Positions 48,196 to 59,748 are shown, numbered from the stretch's first letter. The stretch is DNA of 64,000 nucleotides from Dipylidium caninum (GCA_017562135.1 QEYB01000250.1:1-64000), one strand, 5' to 3'. Program-made: numbers and translations. Notes: a model not told the origin generated them from the sequence alone.

Positions 48196-48209
48196 TAATA
48201 ATAATGGAG

Positions 48210-49600
48210 TGGAGACTGTAGAGGCAGTGAGCTCTCTTCCTTCGATTCCTATTCAGCTTGCACAGCCGCACCATTTTGACACCGACTGGAGCATGATAGA
48301 CGATTTGACATAATTCGTACCATGGAAGTGTCAAATATTATACGGCTGACAGCAAGGACGGCGCATTAAGAATCAGAGTAACTGCGCGGGTGGGGTATGA
48401 GAGGGGGTAGGAGCAGCGATGCCAGGAGATAATGCACAAGAAGTGGCAGTGTTGTGCCGTTCGTTCCACGCTTTGACCCGCTCTGCCTTTTCGTGCTCCC
48501 AGACACACGGCACTGCATGACAGGCTAAAGAATTCTCCGCTGCCCCACAATTCTAGCGAAGCCAAGTCCTTCAAACTAGACAGACGGAGAGACATTGCAA
48601 GGGTCGAGCGAGAGGGAGAACGGTAGAAAGCCAGAAATTCAATGGTGCAATCCATCATCACGACAACAACCGTTAAAGGTTTATGTAATGATGGTGGCTC
48701 TTAAAAAGGGCCGCGGGACGCGTTCATTCATCCTCGACATCCTAGTTCAGGACGCAATAGGTTGAAGTGGCATTGGAGCCATTGGCTCAGCCACCCACCC
48801 ACCACAGACTTACTCCGCTCAGCTCTACTTCGAGCCGGTACACTTGGTCACAGCTTTGGTGCCCTCCTACACCGCATGCTCGGCCAACTCACCCGGCAAC
48901 AGAGACGCTCAGCCGTCTGGATCTCTCTGCCTGTGATAGTCGATTTCTTGTTGTAATGCGCCAGACCGCTCGACTCAGCAGCGGCGATACTCTCGAAGAT
49001 GCCGTTCACGTAAAATTTCATAATTTACATGGCCTGCGAGTAGACGCCGCATTGGCGTGCACCTGACGTAACACCTTGTATATGCAGATCTCGTAACCCT
49101 CCTATCTCTTCCTCTTCTTTGACTTGTCCGTCTTCGACACCTTCAATTGACACCACCTTGACAGGCATGTCGTATGCGTAGTGGCAGTCGTATTCGTCGT
49201 AACAGCGAGAGCGCGATAGGGCATAGTGCAGCTCAAGGCACCCCAACCTACTACCCACTAACAAGATGCGCCACCCTCTTCCTCCTCCGACTCCTTTATT
49301 CAGTGCGCATCCATCCTCCTACACATGGAAAGAGGTCGTAAACTGACACCCATTTAGCCTTCCTTCTTGTTGACTTAGTCGCTTAACACAGACATCATCG
49401 CGGCAATTGAAATAATTAATAAGAAAAAATGCCATTGTGGTGGGAAGTGAGAGAGATGGGGGTTGAGCCTTCTGTTCTGGTGGGAATAGGGATTCTCGAG
49501 GGAAGTCACGTGACTCATTGGGCGCTGATACCCCTCAAACGATCCACAAAAGTTGGCATTTACTCTGTCCTTTTCTCCCACCCGAAGTGCGCACGACTCT
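48210..49600. other. Non-genic stretch
   Basis: No gene supported. The frames at 48338-48661 (minus) and 48767-49066 (plus) lack motifs and splice partners. Confidence 0.4.
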
Positions 49601-49614
49601 CTCTTTCGAATGTA

Positions 49615-49620
49615 TTTATT
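49615..49620 (-). promoter_or_regulatory. Poly(A) signal AATAAA of the 335-aa gene
   Basis: AATAAA read on the minus strand, 77 nt downstream of the stop of the gene at 49697-50704, in an AT-rich context. Confidence 0.55.
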
Positions 49621-49696
49621 AAATCAGGAAGAATAATGTAAACAAAAAAGGTCATGCATTGGGCGTTAACTATACTGATGGGAAGTAGTCAATCAA

Positions 49697-50704
49697 TTAA
49701 TTGTTCAACTGCCACTCTATCATACTTATCTTCGTTTCTCGTCTTCCAACTAGGTAAGCAACAATTTTATCAAGTTCTTTATCCTTCTCTTCAGGTGTCA
49801 ACTTTTCGTCGTGGGTCACTCGTCTCAGCCACTCCAACCAGTCATAATTCTCCTCCTCTTCTGATATTGCTTCATTTCTTTCCTGGAGCACTTCCTCAGT
49901 GAAGGAATATTCCTCTCCTCCAACTGGTCCAACACTTCCCTCCATGCGTCTGCGCTTAGGTGGACTGCATCCCCAGTTTTGACGGACCTTTGGAGGTGAT
50001 GTGATCCGGTCAACTTCTTTTCCCGTGCCAACTGTCCTCCTGGCAAATCCCCCACTCCACCTCCTTTCAAACCTCTTCCTGGATACCATTGTTGGTGGGA
50101 CGCTGGCTCTGCAAGTGCTTGCATGCGCTGTTAGTGACCCACCAGATCTTATCACCGTGATGTATTCCCCATCCGCTTTAAGGCATTCCGATTCAGTGAA
50201 CATACTTCTCATAATGTTCTGTTCCGATATGTCATGACCATTTTCATATGCCATACACTGTGTGCCGACACAATTGTTGCCACTTCCACAGCTCTTCACA
50301 TCTGGGATTTGCGTGGCTTTGCGCACAGTGCTTCTGCCCGCCTGAACGGACGCTTCAGACACGAAATTATCACGTGGCCAGATGGTCACAATTCGCAGTT
50401 TGGAAAGGCTGAAAGACGCTTTTGTGGGGATATGAGAGGCTTCTGTTTTTCGATAGTGTTCTACTGCTTGCGCGGTAGTTTCCTGGGTGGCGGCAACGCA
50501 AGGGGCAATTTCTGTGATTTTTACCTCCGATGTGTCAAGCACCTTGGTCCTCAACCGGTCATGGAGATTAAGGAGGTTTTCGGGACCGGCGCTATAAGAC
50601 TTCCTCCTCCTCAGGAAACGCTTCCACTTCTGCCACAGCGACGTGACAGCTTCGCGTCGGCCATGAGATTCAGACTTGCTCCTAGAAGAACGTGTATTGC
50701 CCAT
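49697..50704 (-). CDS. Orphan protein of 335 aa with myristoylation-type N-terminus
   Basis: The longest intact ORF in the window, on one exon. Function unknown. The first ATG of the frame is at 50702-50704; the open frame runs a little further upstream but only to a TTG. The N-terminus MGNTRSSRSKSESHGRREA fits the M-G-x-x-x-S/T myristoylation pattern (Gly2, Ser6). It is followed by a strongly basic segment (WQKWKRFLRRRKS, about residues 30-42), a combination typical of acylated, membrane-bound cytoplasmic proteins. Residues about 248-254 hold a basic cluster (SPPKRRRM) that could be an NLS. The C-terminal 80 residues are acidic and then helical (EEEENYDWLEWLRRVTHDEK, then LTPEEKDKELDKIVAYLVGR). 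No known domain is recognised. AATAAA on the minus strand at 49615-49620, 77 nt past the stop, supports a real 3' end. It could be a retrocopy or a lineage-specific gene. Confidence 0.6.
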   Translation of the reverse strand: MGNTRSSRSKSESHGRREAVTSLWQKWKRFLRRRKSYSAGPENLLNLHDRLRTKVLDTSEVKITEIAPCVAATQETTAQAVEHYRKTEASHIPTKASFSLSKLRIVTIWPRDNFVSEASVQAGRSTVRKATQIPDVKSCGSGNNCVGTQCMAYENGHDISEQNIMRSMFTESECLKADGEYITVIRSGGSLTAHASTCRASVPPTMVSRKRFERRWSGGFARRTVGTGKEVDRITSPPKVRQNWGCSPPKRRRMEGSVGPVGGEEYSFTEEVLQERNEAISEEEENYDWLEWLRRVTHDEKLTPEEKDKELDKIVAYLVGRRETKISMIEWQLNN

Positions 50705-50829
50705 CGTCGGAAAAATACTTTTAAAGACGCCAATCAATATTTCCTAGGTCAAACGCTTCAATTGTTTACGAATATCGATTTTCCACCTGTCATTTCTTCG
50801 CCAACTGTCTGAAACACTGCACAAAATAA

Positions 50830-52200
50830 AGCGTTGGGGTAGAATGTCATTTCATGGGAAAGGTTAGCTTTATCCATGTCCTGCATGGATTACCGTTTCG
50901 CATACGTTATTGCCAGAGTCAAGAGAGCTTTTTGTGAGGGTATTTACAGTCAAGTCAAAATTCTTGCCCGCAGGGGGCATGGACTTCTAAGGTGCACCGA
51001 GGGTCTGCTACTGAGTGCGGCCAATGCCACAGCGATCACTACCGATGCAGATTCCGTACAACCTCGCTTGCGTGTTGCACTAAACTCGAGGCGCAGCATT
51101 ACCCCTACGTGTTCCAGTGACCTGCGTCTCAAGACACCGTGACATCTGCACCAATCGTTCCTCCCAGCTGATGTCTGACCCAGTCGCAATTGATGGTGTC
51201 AAATTCCCACCTCCCGATGTCTCTGATTAGCGTCGAAGACGCTACCGACAGTGCTCGTGGGGTCAAGGCTCTCACTGACCCCTTCAACCAATCTCTGACT
51301 GCACGCATTAACGCATTTTAGCCGACATGTTCGCATTGCGCTGTTGTCGCCCTTATTTCTGCTGGGCTGCAGAACTTCTATGAGACACGCCAAAGTAAAT
51401 GTACTCAGCCGTGTGCTTAATTTTACTTGGTGATGTCGAAATATTCCGTGTTGAAAAAGGAGTTGCGCGCACCTCAGATCCTCACTGCACCATCTTGCCG
51501 TAATCGAACCATTACTTGCTACTGAGGGGTAATGAGTGGCAACTTTCTTCGGCCTAGAACATTGAATGAGCAGTGGGTTCAGCAGGGCACAGTGAGAGGA
51601 GGGGATATTTGGAGATGTTCAATGAGGATAAGGTCTGGGAAGACACAATAAGTGACTACAGAACATCTGTTTACTTCACTTGAGTCCCCTAACGCCTAAT
51701 CGGTACCGCCTCGTCTGCCAGGGCCGTGGTCATTTGGTTCCAAATGGTGCATGGGTACCCATCCACGACGAGGGCGCATCATCAGTCGAGATGTGGGGGT
51801 GTGGCGAAAGAGCAGGGGTGTCTCACAATGACTGAAGTCACTCCACTTCCCCTGTCCACACTGAAAACGCCGCTTGAAACCGCCTCAACTCCTATATCAT
51901 TCAACCTCCAGCAGAACGTCTATTCGGCGACAACTTTCAATGTGGTTCCACCAACATTTCGAAGCAGAAGCCATGATAGAGGAGATGGGGATTTTCGATG
52001 ACGAGGAAACTCAGTAGACATGTGGGGCGACCGATGAGGGCAGTGCCAAAAGCCTCATTCCCCATTGGCACATGGATCAGTCTGTCCTGTCATAATCTAA
52101 TCGCTTTCAGCTAATTGCAGCTCATATGATAGACCATTTAAATACAAGACAATTGTCAAGATGACCAAACAGTCCTGAGCACCACAAACAGTCCTGTGAG
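50830..52200. other. Intergenic stretch
   Basis: No supported gene between the 335-aa gene and the promoter at 52.2 kb. The frame at 50876-51142 has no recognised motif. Confidence 0.4.
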
Positions 52201-52223
52201 ATCAGCGTTTATTCAATACCGAT

Positions 52224-52298
52224 GATTGGCCAATCGTAGTCTACCTAATGAGGCGGAAGTGGGTTCGCAGCTGTCCTCTCTCGCCGATCCTATAAAAG
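52224..52298 (+). promoter_or_regulatory. Core promoter: CCAAT palindrome and TATA box
   Basis: GATTGGCCAATC at 52224-52235 is a perfect palindrome with a CCAAT box in both directions. TATAAAAG lies at 52291-52298. If transcription starts 25-30 bp downstream of the TATA box (about 52320-52328), the CCAAT box sits near -90, the usual place for NF-Y sites. The ATG at 52365 would then follow a leader of about 40 nt. Confidence 0.6.
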
Positions 52299-52364
52299 AT
52301 AATCGGGTCACCTCGATGCCGCATTACCCGCTCGCAAGCCGATTGGCGGCAGCATCGCCCAAAA

Positions 52365-52826
52365 ATGGCAACTCACGCTCGTGACAGTTCGTCTGTCAAT
52401 GGCAGCAGCCTCATCACTGACAATGACAAATTTGTTACGGATGCGATGCGGGTGGATGGAAAGATAAGGGCGACGAAGAGCCTTCACAAAAGACTGTTAC
52501 TGTTCAATCTAAGGGAAGCGGCCGACAACTACATCAAAGGGCGTATAGAAGAATTTATGCAGTCGCTATTTCCCCCAACCGCGCAGACGGCAATGATCCT
52601 ACCCATTCGCCTGTTCGCTCCTCACCAGGAAGAGGCGCGCCTCCGAACTCACACAACCTCCTCTCGTCTTATTCTCTTCAGTAACCACACTCATCCGTAT
52701 CCCCAACCTCCGACCCGACCCGACCCGATGCGCTCTGCTCTGCTCTGCCATACTTTGCTTTGTCCCCTGCATCCCCCATCGAAAATACACTACTTCTTCT
52801 CCTCTACTCTCCTTCATTCGACTTGA
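52365..52826 (+). CDS. Protein starting MATHARDSSS, unrecognised; likely first exon
   Basis: The start is chosen as the first ATG after the TATA box. Residues 1-95 are protein-like: MATHARDSSSVNGSSLITDN, then a basic helical part (KSLHKRLLLFNLREAADNYI, then KGRIEEFMQSLF). After about residue 95 the frame becomes Thr/Pro/Leu-rich over a pyrimidine-rich stretch (52660-52820), which looks like intron read as protein. A splice acceptor cctcgcag ends at 52865, followed by an open segment to a gtaagc donor at 52936. The true gene therefore probably splices out roughly 52.66-52.86 kb; a donor near 52698 (ccgtatcc) is possible but weak. Function unknown. Confidence 0.45.
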   Translation: MATHARDSSSVNGSSLITDNDKFVTDAMRVDGKIRATKSLHKRLLLFNLREAADNYIKGRIEEFMQSLFPPTAQTAMILPIRLFAPHQEEARLRTHTTSSRLILFSNHTHPYPQPPTRPDPMRSALLCHTLLCPLHPPSKIHYFFSSTLLHST

Positions 52827-52865
52827 CTTTTGTCCGTGTCGGGTCGTTTTCCTTGCCCTCGCAGG

Positions 52866-52935
52866 TCCTTTCACTCCACTACCTCTTCATGGGTGACAAT
52901 GACCCTTGACAAAGTTCAAATCGAGTGGGATGCGG
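52866..52935 (+). CDS. Candidate second exon of the 52.3-kb gene
   Basis: It lies between acceptor ccctcgcag and donor gtaagc. One frame is open and encodes STTSSWVTMTLDKVQIEWDA, which looks like beta-strand sequence. The size is 70 nt. It fits downstream of the promoter and first exon at 52365, but the joining donor is uncertain. Confidence 0.35.
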
Positions 52936-53019
52936 TAAGCGCTCTCTCGGCAACTTCCACATTCCCACTGTGCCGTTGGACGATGTGTTTGGTCGGTGCG
53001 AGGGGTCACGAGTAGAGAA

Positions 53020-55900
53020 GCGAGCTGATTCGCCTAAGAGTCCGTCGCGGAGTGACAGTCGTCTCAATCTGTGGCGTTAGGCCACGGAGGCGATTGGAAC
53101 GTTCATTTGGATGAGTTTTGCAATAAAATCCACTTGACAACAAAAAGCGCGTGGCTCGGGTCAGAGGGGGATGTGAGGTGGGAGGAAGGCCAAAGGTTGT
53201 TAGTTGGGAAGTGGAAACGCACTCGTTGTGTTTTCGAGTTCATGTTCCCTTCGAGGCTGTAGAAGCTGACGAGGAGCCTTTGTATAAGACGCAAATTTGG
53301 CCGCCTTCCGTGTGGTCTGCGTCATATGACACTGGTTCTGACGGTGACTCTACCACGCAAAAAACAATAAGTCGACTGTAAGCGATTACAACCTACTTAG
53401 CAATGGTGGACACTTGTTTGAGTTGCTAATATCACCTGATTCCCCGTCGCCCTCACGTCATCCCGCATGACGAGATGGTGGTCATAAATTGTATCGTGCG
53501 GCATTCCATCTTCCACTACTCATCCTCTTTATCTTTCTCCTCTATTCCCTGTAGTGCAAACCCCACACGATGTCGGAGTCCACACCAGGTGGACCGTTCT
53601 GAGACACGTGTCGGTGATAATAGCAGAGAATTGAACGGTGTTGCTTCTTTATTTCTTCACTACCTTTATTTCATTCAACATCATCAAGTGCGACTTTTGC
53701 GCTCCCACTTAGTGTTTGTCCAATCGCAATCGAGCCTCTCGCTAATTGGTTCGCGCACCATGGTGCGATTGTTGTGCTTGGAGACGTTCAATCAAGAATA
53801 TTCAAAAACTCTACTCACAACTTTGTTTGATTGGGTATTCAACACGCGCCCTGAGGGGCTCAGAGTCTGGCGATTTTAAATAATATCCTAGTGAGGGTAA
53901 AGCCAACATAGGGAAATGTCGTGACGTTTGTCATACTGCGAAAGAGTAGAGAGCAGAGATTGAGACTTCCCACCCCACATTTCATAGCATATCGAGGATT
54001 TCGTGTTTGACAGGCAGTGAATGTTTGTCCATCCTCATCACTTTTGTCTTTGACCTCGACACCAGAGCAAAATGCCACCCCGGCATGAGGGTAGTGTGAG
54101 CAGAGCTACAGGGTATTTCTCCGTGACCCAGCACCGCTCGCTGCTAATTGCGTTACTGCTGCTTTGCCAAAAGTGATGTTATAGCGTGTGATAGAGGACC
54201 GATCAGCGGGTTAATCACAAACACACATACCCAGCCTAGGGATGATTGGCATTGTAATGTCCCTTTGCAACTCTAATGAATCTCTCCTCGACCTTTAACA
54301 TGGACAGCTCAGTTAATTCTTCTCAACAGCCGCCTCCTTCTTCCCCTCACCCCCCGACATCGCAAAACATGTAGCGATTATTATCCAATTGGCGACACTC
54401 TTTCTGCTCCCCTCTACTCCCCTCTCCTCCCTCCCTCCCCTCGGCTGCCCTCCGCTCCGCCCACCTGCAATGGTTGAAAAGTACGATTGCGTGGGGATGA
54501 GGTCAATGGTTAGACTACACGATTATGATTGTCTACAGGGCTTCTGTTGGGTTTTGAGGTGAGGATGAGCCCGAGGAAGGCCCTAGTTAGTGACGTTTGG
54601 TACGGTGTGATGGGTCGAAATTCCACTCCGATTAGCGGCTTATTTAAACACCTCCCTCGACTTTTAATTTATTCAAGGGATTTAAGTGACGAAGCGTATG
54701 GCGCCCGAAATGATGCACGGTTTTCAGGTTAGAGTCACGAATCATTTGCCTTTCTGTACGAATCCACTTGGCAATGTTAAATCTGTGGCTAATCTTGAGT
54801 CTTTTTCTTCACAAATACGTCACCTTCTTCGGTCCGAACTGGTCGCACTTAGGCGCACTGGTTGTTGGGTCGTCTTTCTCCGGCATAGCCAATCTGTGCT
54901 TTTGTGTATACACACGCGTACACACCAGAGGTTGTAGTTCAGAAATATGATTAAATTTGACACATAGTGCCTTACGCACAACTTAATCGGAGAGCTACTA
55001 TCCCGTAATACCAAGATGCACTTCGGCGCGGAGGTTGATTTGAAGACGTTGAAGCCGCATTCACTCTCACCCTTTCATCAAACAGTATCACTCGGGTGGT
55101 CTTCATTCGCAAAAAAATCCTCTGACCACAAAGCTCTACCTCATTGCTTTGTAACGAAAGATCCTAAAGGCGTTAGTTAACTTATTGGACAAGGGCAGCC
55201 AGAACGGACAGGGTGACAATGGGCGTGTTACAGCTTCACCTCTGCACATACGAGTGAAGGGAGTTTGAGACTAAGGCGGCATAAGTGTGCAGAAAGTGTT
55301 TTTGCGTGTGTAGAAGTCGTCATATGGGGTGATCAGTGGACATCTCCTGTGGTCGGGATAAGTAGACTTGTAAGGATAGGAATAAACACTGTGGGCGAGG
55401 GTCGAATGTTTAAGTTAGATTCAACCGAAATGCAATGCAAGATTTCATTTGACCCTGTTTCACGTTTTAAAATCCACCATCACTAAAACACGTTTTTCTC
55501 CTCTCACCCGGGCTCAGGCGAAGAGGCACCGTTTCAGCGCTCAAAAGCTGTCTGTCCGCCGGTTAACATGATGTCGGCGTGATTATCGACAGTTTCATTT
55601 ATTCATTCTCAATTTGTCTCCTGAATGCACTCAAAATCCGCATTCTCCATGTTGGTCCAGACGACTAACGCCGTTGGTTATCTCGCAGGGACGGTTCTCG
55701 GGTCTGAGCGTGAGCAGAGGGAAGAAGTAGAGATAAATGAATCGGAGATGTAGATGTAAAGTGGCAGATGAGTTGGAGGAAGTTGATAGACGAAAATCGA
55801 GTTAATGTTCCGAACATAACTGAGAAAAGAGACCGAAGACAGTGAGTTGGGACCAACACTAAAAAATCTCGAATGCTGACCATTTTCCTTGCAAATAGAA
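53020..55900. other. Non-genic stretch with a pyrimidine tract
   Basis: No further exon could be fixed. 54400-54465 is a C/T-rich run. The frames at 53071-53262 and 53475-53879 have no motif. The remaining exons of the 52.3-kb gene may lie here. Confidence 0.4.
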
Positions 55901-55910
55901 TAGGCCTAAA

Positions 55911-55988
55911 ATGCACATCGCCTTGGCTCTTGCGGTGACAACGTGTGCCTTACGGTCTGGTCTGTCAGTCCGGCTATCTGCCGATTAG
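55911..55988 (+). CDS. Possible signal-peptide ORF
   Basis: ATG at 55911 begins MHIALALAVTTCALRSGL, shaped like a signal peptide, then a stop at 55986-55988. It could be a first exon spliced near 55935-55965, but no strong donor is visible. A different frame stays open over 55945-56283. Confidence 0.2.
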   Translation: MHIALALAVTTCALRSGLSVRLSAD

Positions 55989-56347
55989 CATCCGTCAACT
56001 GTGGGACGATTGTCGAGATCGTTCCAACGTCATTGCAGGAGTCGATTGCACAGAAGGTGTTCTCTCACATCTCTCACCAGGTCTCTGCATTATGAAATTA
56101 AGTTTACAATGCTTAATTTGTCCGTTTAAAGCGTCACCAATCACCTTGTTATCATTCGCGGTTGCCCACCCAAATTGCATCAGCCAAGTAATTTGGCATG
56201 TGGTGTATCTTGGCCACAAATTGGGGTTGGGGATCTGTGGAGTTCGGGACAATTTACTTGCCAAGACAGGACGAATGGGGTGAATAAGGACTGGTTCCGG
56301 TTCTGTCTCCAAGACGGTGAAAGGAGTAGACTCAACATTTCACCGTC

Positions 56348-56551
56348 ATGACATCCAACCACCCCCCGCTCCCTATCAGTGCCACAATGCAAGAACTGAT
56401 GTCAATCCTCTCCACTCGCCGACCTCATCACGTAGGTAAGGCAAACAAGGCGAGGGCAAAAACGCTGTCAAAACAGTTGACGGCACATTACAATTTTCCG
56501 ACTAGAGTGAAGGTGTCGTCACACTCAGCCGTTGCTCTGCGGAGTGTTTGA
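56348..56551 (+). CDS. Candidate ORF or exon, 67 codons, unrecognised
   Basis: Starts at ATG 56348 and encodes MTSNHPPLPISATMQELMSI, then LSTRRPHHVGKANKARAKTL. A donor-like gtaaggc occurs at about 56437 after the HHV codons, so the first 29-30 codons may be one exon. The frame is followed closely by an overlapping coding-like frame at 56517-56780. Confidence 0.3.
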   Translation: MTSNHPPLPISATMQELMSILSTRRPHHVGKANKARAKTLSKQLTAHYNFPTRVKVSSHSAVALRSV

Positions 56552-56780
56552 CGGCGCCCTGGGTTTTGGCCGCAACCGCGTGTTTGAACTCACCGATGTG
56601 CCGCTTGGCAGTGTGGTTAGAGGCCGGCAGGGAGAGCTGTTGACCCTTGTGGGGCATCACAGCCGAAACCGCGAAGCCACGATATCATGCATGTGGTATG
56701 TGTGTGGGCATGCACACTTTCCTCCTGTGGGCTACCTTGCTGTTCGTAGATGCTGTTGCTTCATTTCATTAGTGATTTGA
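56517..56780 (+). CDS. Candidate exon, coding-like frame, unrecognised
   Basis: The open frame reads CGVFDGALGFGRNRVFELTD, then VVRGRQGELLTLVGHHSRNR, then a Cys/His-containing end (SCMWYVCGHAHFPPVGYLA). It overlaps the previous frame by about 35 nt in another phase and has no own ATG at the start, so an intron from 56437 into this segment is plausible. No domain is recognised. Confidence 0.35.
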   Translation, partial: RHTQPLLCGVFDGALGFGRNRVFELTDVPLGSVVRGRQGELLTLVGHHSRNREATISCMWYVCGHAHFPPVGYLAVRRCCCFISLVI

Positions 56781-56924
56781 CAAAAATTTGTGCCGCCGTG
56801 ATTGTTAATTCATCTCAGCCGCGGTGAATCAGTGAAGACCATGCGTTGAAGCATCGTCGGATTGAAAATTTTCACGATAGTCGAGGCGGTAAAGACAGTG
56901 GAGAAAAGCAGAAAAGGAATAGAA

Positions 56925-57367
56925 GACGCAGCTGCAGCCCGCAAGTGCGGTGACCAACGAATTCAACCCCACATTCGGACACCGCAAAACAGCCACATTC
57001 CCTCATATTGCGCCTTCCACATTGCATTCTCTACCACCCGGCTACAAATCCGCCCACTCAGAGTCTTCTTAACTCCCAATACGAGGCATATTCCGACTAC
57101 GATGCCAATAGAGAATCTTTGTTTGGATGTCCAGGGATTAGTGAAGCGTCTAGACCGCTTCTTCCTCCAAACTTGCAAATAAAACTGCCACCAGCTCTGC
57201 CTCGTCGCGGCTTACACGCCCCCGCACCTCGTACGACATCGCTAGAGCCTATTAATCGTACTAGACCATCTTCCCCCAAGCAGCGCGGTCTGCGGAAACA
57301 TTTCCAGAGGCTTGGACTGAGAACTAATGTGGTACATTGTCGACATATACCGTGGTCCAATTGCTAA
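56925..57367 (+). CDS. Candidate Pro/Arg-rich coding region, frame-shifted near 57070
   Basis: One frame to about 57072 reads VTNEFNPTFGHRKTATFPH, then LHSLPPGYKSAHSESS. From about 57068 another frame reads YEAYSDYDANRESLFGCPGI, then LPPALPRRGLHAPAPRTTSL, and ends HIPWSNC at 57367. Both parts look like one disordered, Pro/Arg-rich protein interrupted by a one- or two-base shift. This could be a pseudogene or a base-call error. It may be the last part of the gene begun at 56348. Confidence 0.3.
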
Positions 57368-57379
57368 ACCAGTCACATG

Positions 57380-59740
57380 CTCCAGCTTTTCCAACCAATT
57401 TTCACAGCTCCGGTGTGAATGCAATTCACTGTAACTCGTCTTCCGAATAACTGTAATTCATCCACTCGCTGAATACTCCTTGAACGCCCCACCGAAGTTC
57501 ACGCGGTGGTCTGTCAGCAGAATAAGAGTTTGGAAGTGTCCTTTCCTGCATCCTCCGCATACTCTACATTCCAAGCACCGCTATGAATGCCTTTCATTTT
57601 GCAACATTTGTCGAGATGATGTATTTGAGTTCTTCAACGTCATCCTTTCATAATGCCTTGGAGCACACATCGCCGTCTTCGGAAATTAAGATTTTCACTT
57701 AGAGATCGTCAAAAGACCATCTCTCTCGGTAATGCACGCACCCGAGAGAAACTGAGGTACGACGAGTATTTCTCTATGGTGAGGAGAAAAATGCAGCATT
57801 GACAAATTTGAAAACATCACTGAAGCGACGTCACGCTCAGTAGCCTTACTACATTGAGTGACAACCTGAAGGTGGTGGTTAAAGATGGGTGGAAAGTTTA
57901 GACAGAATAGTTGGTTGCTGCTAATCAAAATTCACTGCATTCATCGTAAAAGGCAGTGGCAGTGGTTAGCCCTTCGTGTTTGGGAAACGGTAATTAGCGA
58001 AAATGAAGATCTGAGTGAGCTTATTCTTTCTTCTCAATGTAATTCACTCGCGTGTTGATCAACGGAGTCGCGGCGCTGCCTCAGTTGCGTATAATGTATA
58101 CCCAAGAAATAATGAAACTAACACTGTTTTGAAGCTGGCCGGTTTCGTCAGTTAGACAGTCAATCGTGAGATTGAGCCCTCATGTTTAACAAATGCATCT
58201 CCTCCCACCCTTTCACTCCTAACACAACAAGGTCAACATCAGCGGAATTTCTGAAGGTGATCGTTAACGTCCTCCAATCTGTGACACTGTTGATTTAGAA
58301 GGAGGTGGAACCAAGCTCGCGCACACGATTTCTTGTCGTTTCTGATCCTGTCGAAAGTTGTTTGGCACAGAAGCCACTTGTCTCTGGCAGTGGTGGAGCC
58401 CTCGTGGTGCTGATAGCTTTGGCGAGAAGGTGGATCTGTGTACTTATACTTTATCCTCATAATGGTGTCTTGGTACACAAATAGTCTTGACAGTCGGTGT
58501 ATAATATGACGTCCTCAGAGAAAACTTCCTCATTATTATGCGAAATGTGGTGAGCATAGACCAGAGGCAAGAACGATTGACTCTCACTTGTCACACGGCT
58601 AACTGTAGGACCTGCGGGTGCAACCGTCATTCCCGTCAGGGGGCCATGAAGAACTAAAAGACCCGTCATGACTTCTCAACGTGTGCTTCGTACAACCGTC
58701 CCAGAGTGTCGGAACTGAGTGGTGGGTGTTAGATGTCTCGACGAGGGAACGTCGACTGCTAAACCAAAAACACTGCATCTCGACTCGTCTTGTTTCATCT
58801 CGATTCCCCCAAATATGCTATGCATTGCATTTGTCTAATAGTCTGGATTCCGTTTTGTCCTCCAAGATTTGTTAGGTGTACCTGTTGTCATTGAACAATT
58901 TAAGAATGTCCATTAACTTAAGCACTTTTTCCACCTCATTCGCAACAAACATGGCTAATTTAAGAATTATGCGATCGCCACTCAGGGCGAAACGTGATGC
59001 GTTGAGGGTGGTCAGCAACTGACTGTTCTGTCTCAACTGTTCACTCACTTCTACATAACCACCTGCAGATGTCGCTCGTCATGGCGATCGTGGACAAAGG
59101 AGAGAAAACCCATCGGTGTGTGAAATCTTATAAATGATGATCTGGGGCTTATCAAGTCTGATTTATTCCTCTCGGTGCACAGAAGTACTGGTGCTATCTC
59201 AATTCCCAAGATGATATCACTCAAGTCGACTTAGTGGGTTGGAGGGATACAAGATATTTTGGCAAGCGGTTAAAGGAGGCAGAGAAGCGCATGCCAACCC
59301 CAAGTAGATGGGTGTTCACCGTGACGAAAGTCGGTCTGACGTGGGAGCAGGGATCAGTGGGTGAAGGAGTTTGTAGTTAGCTTTTAGAAGGAGCCCTTTT
59401 GAGAAGTCAGGCGGATAAAGAGAATTGGCAAATTCGAGCTCACACACCCTTTCAACACAGGCTGTTAAATCGCCTAATAGGGTTGATGTCATATGTAAGT
59501 TGCGTCCTCTAACCTAGACGGAGAGGGAAGTTGTTCGCATTCGACTGCGGCTGGGCAAATTCTGCTTTGATCGCATAAATCATAATTTGCCAGAGTGAAA
59601 TAAGGATGTCATCCTCTCTCCTTCCTCCCAATGTAGTGCACGGCTCAGTGATTTCTTTCACAACCCCGCATTCTCGCGGGGCCCCGTTTTAATTGTCCCT
59701 TCCCCTTCCGCCCTCACCTGGACTCAAACTAAAATCAAAA
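57380..59740. other. Non-genic stretch
   Basis: No supported gene. The frames are short and overlapping. Confidence 0.4.
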
Positions 59741-59748
59741 GTTGGCGA

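Larger units (their letters stand above)
43740..48200 (-). repeat. Dispersed repeat family 1, copy C (right inverted arm)
   Basis: Reverse complement of copies A and B. It matches A from about 250 to 2280 and B in three blocks in the same order. It is the most complete copy. About 1.9 kb between 46250 and 48120 is not shared with copy B. Within it, the minus-strand frame at 45709-46077 encodes DDKKEEISELTERDLRDVVV, then QHVMLLLQHARRVGSQADLN, a helical, protein-like stretch that suggests the element or duplicated locus once had a coding part. Confidence 0.65.
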
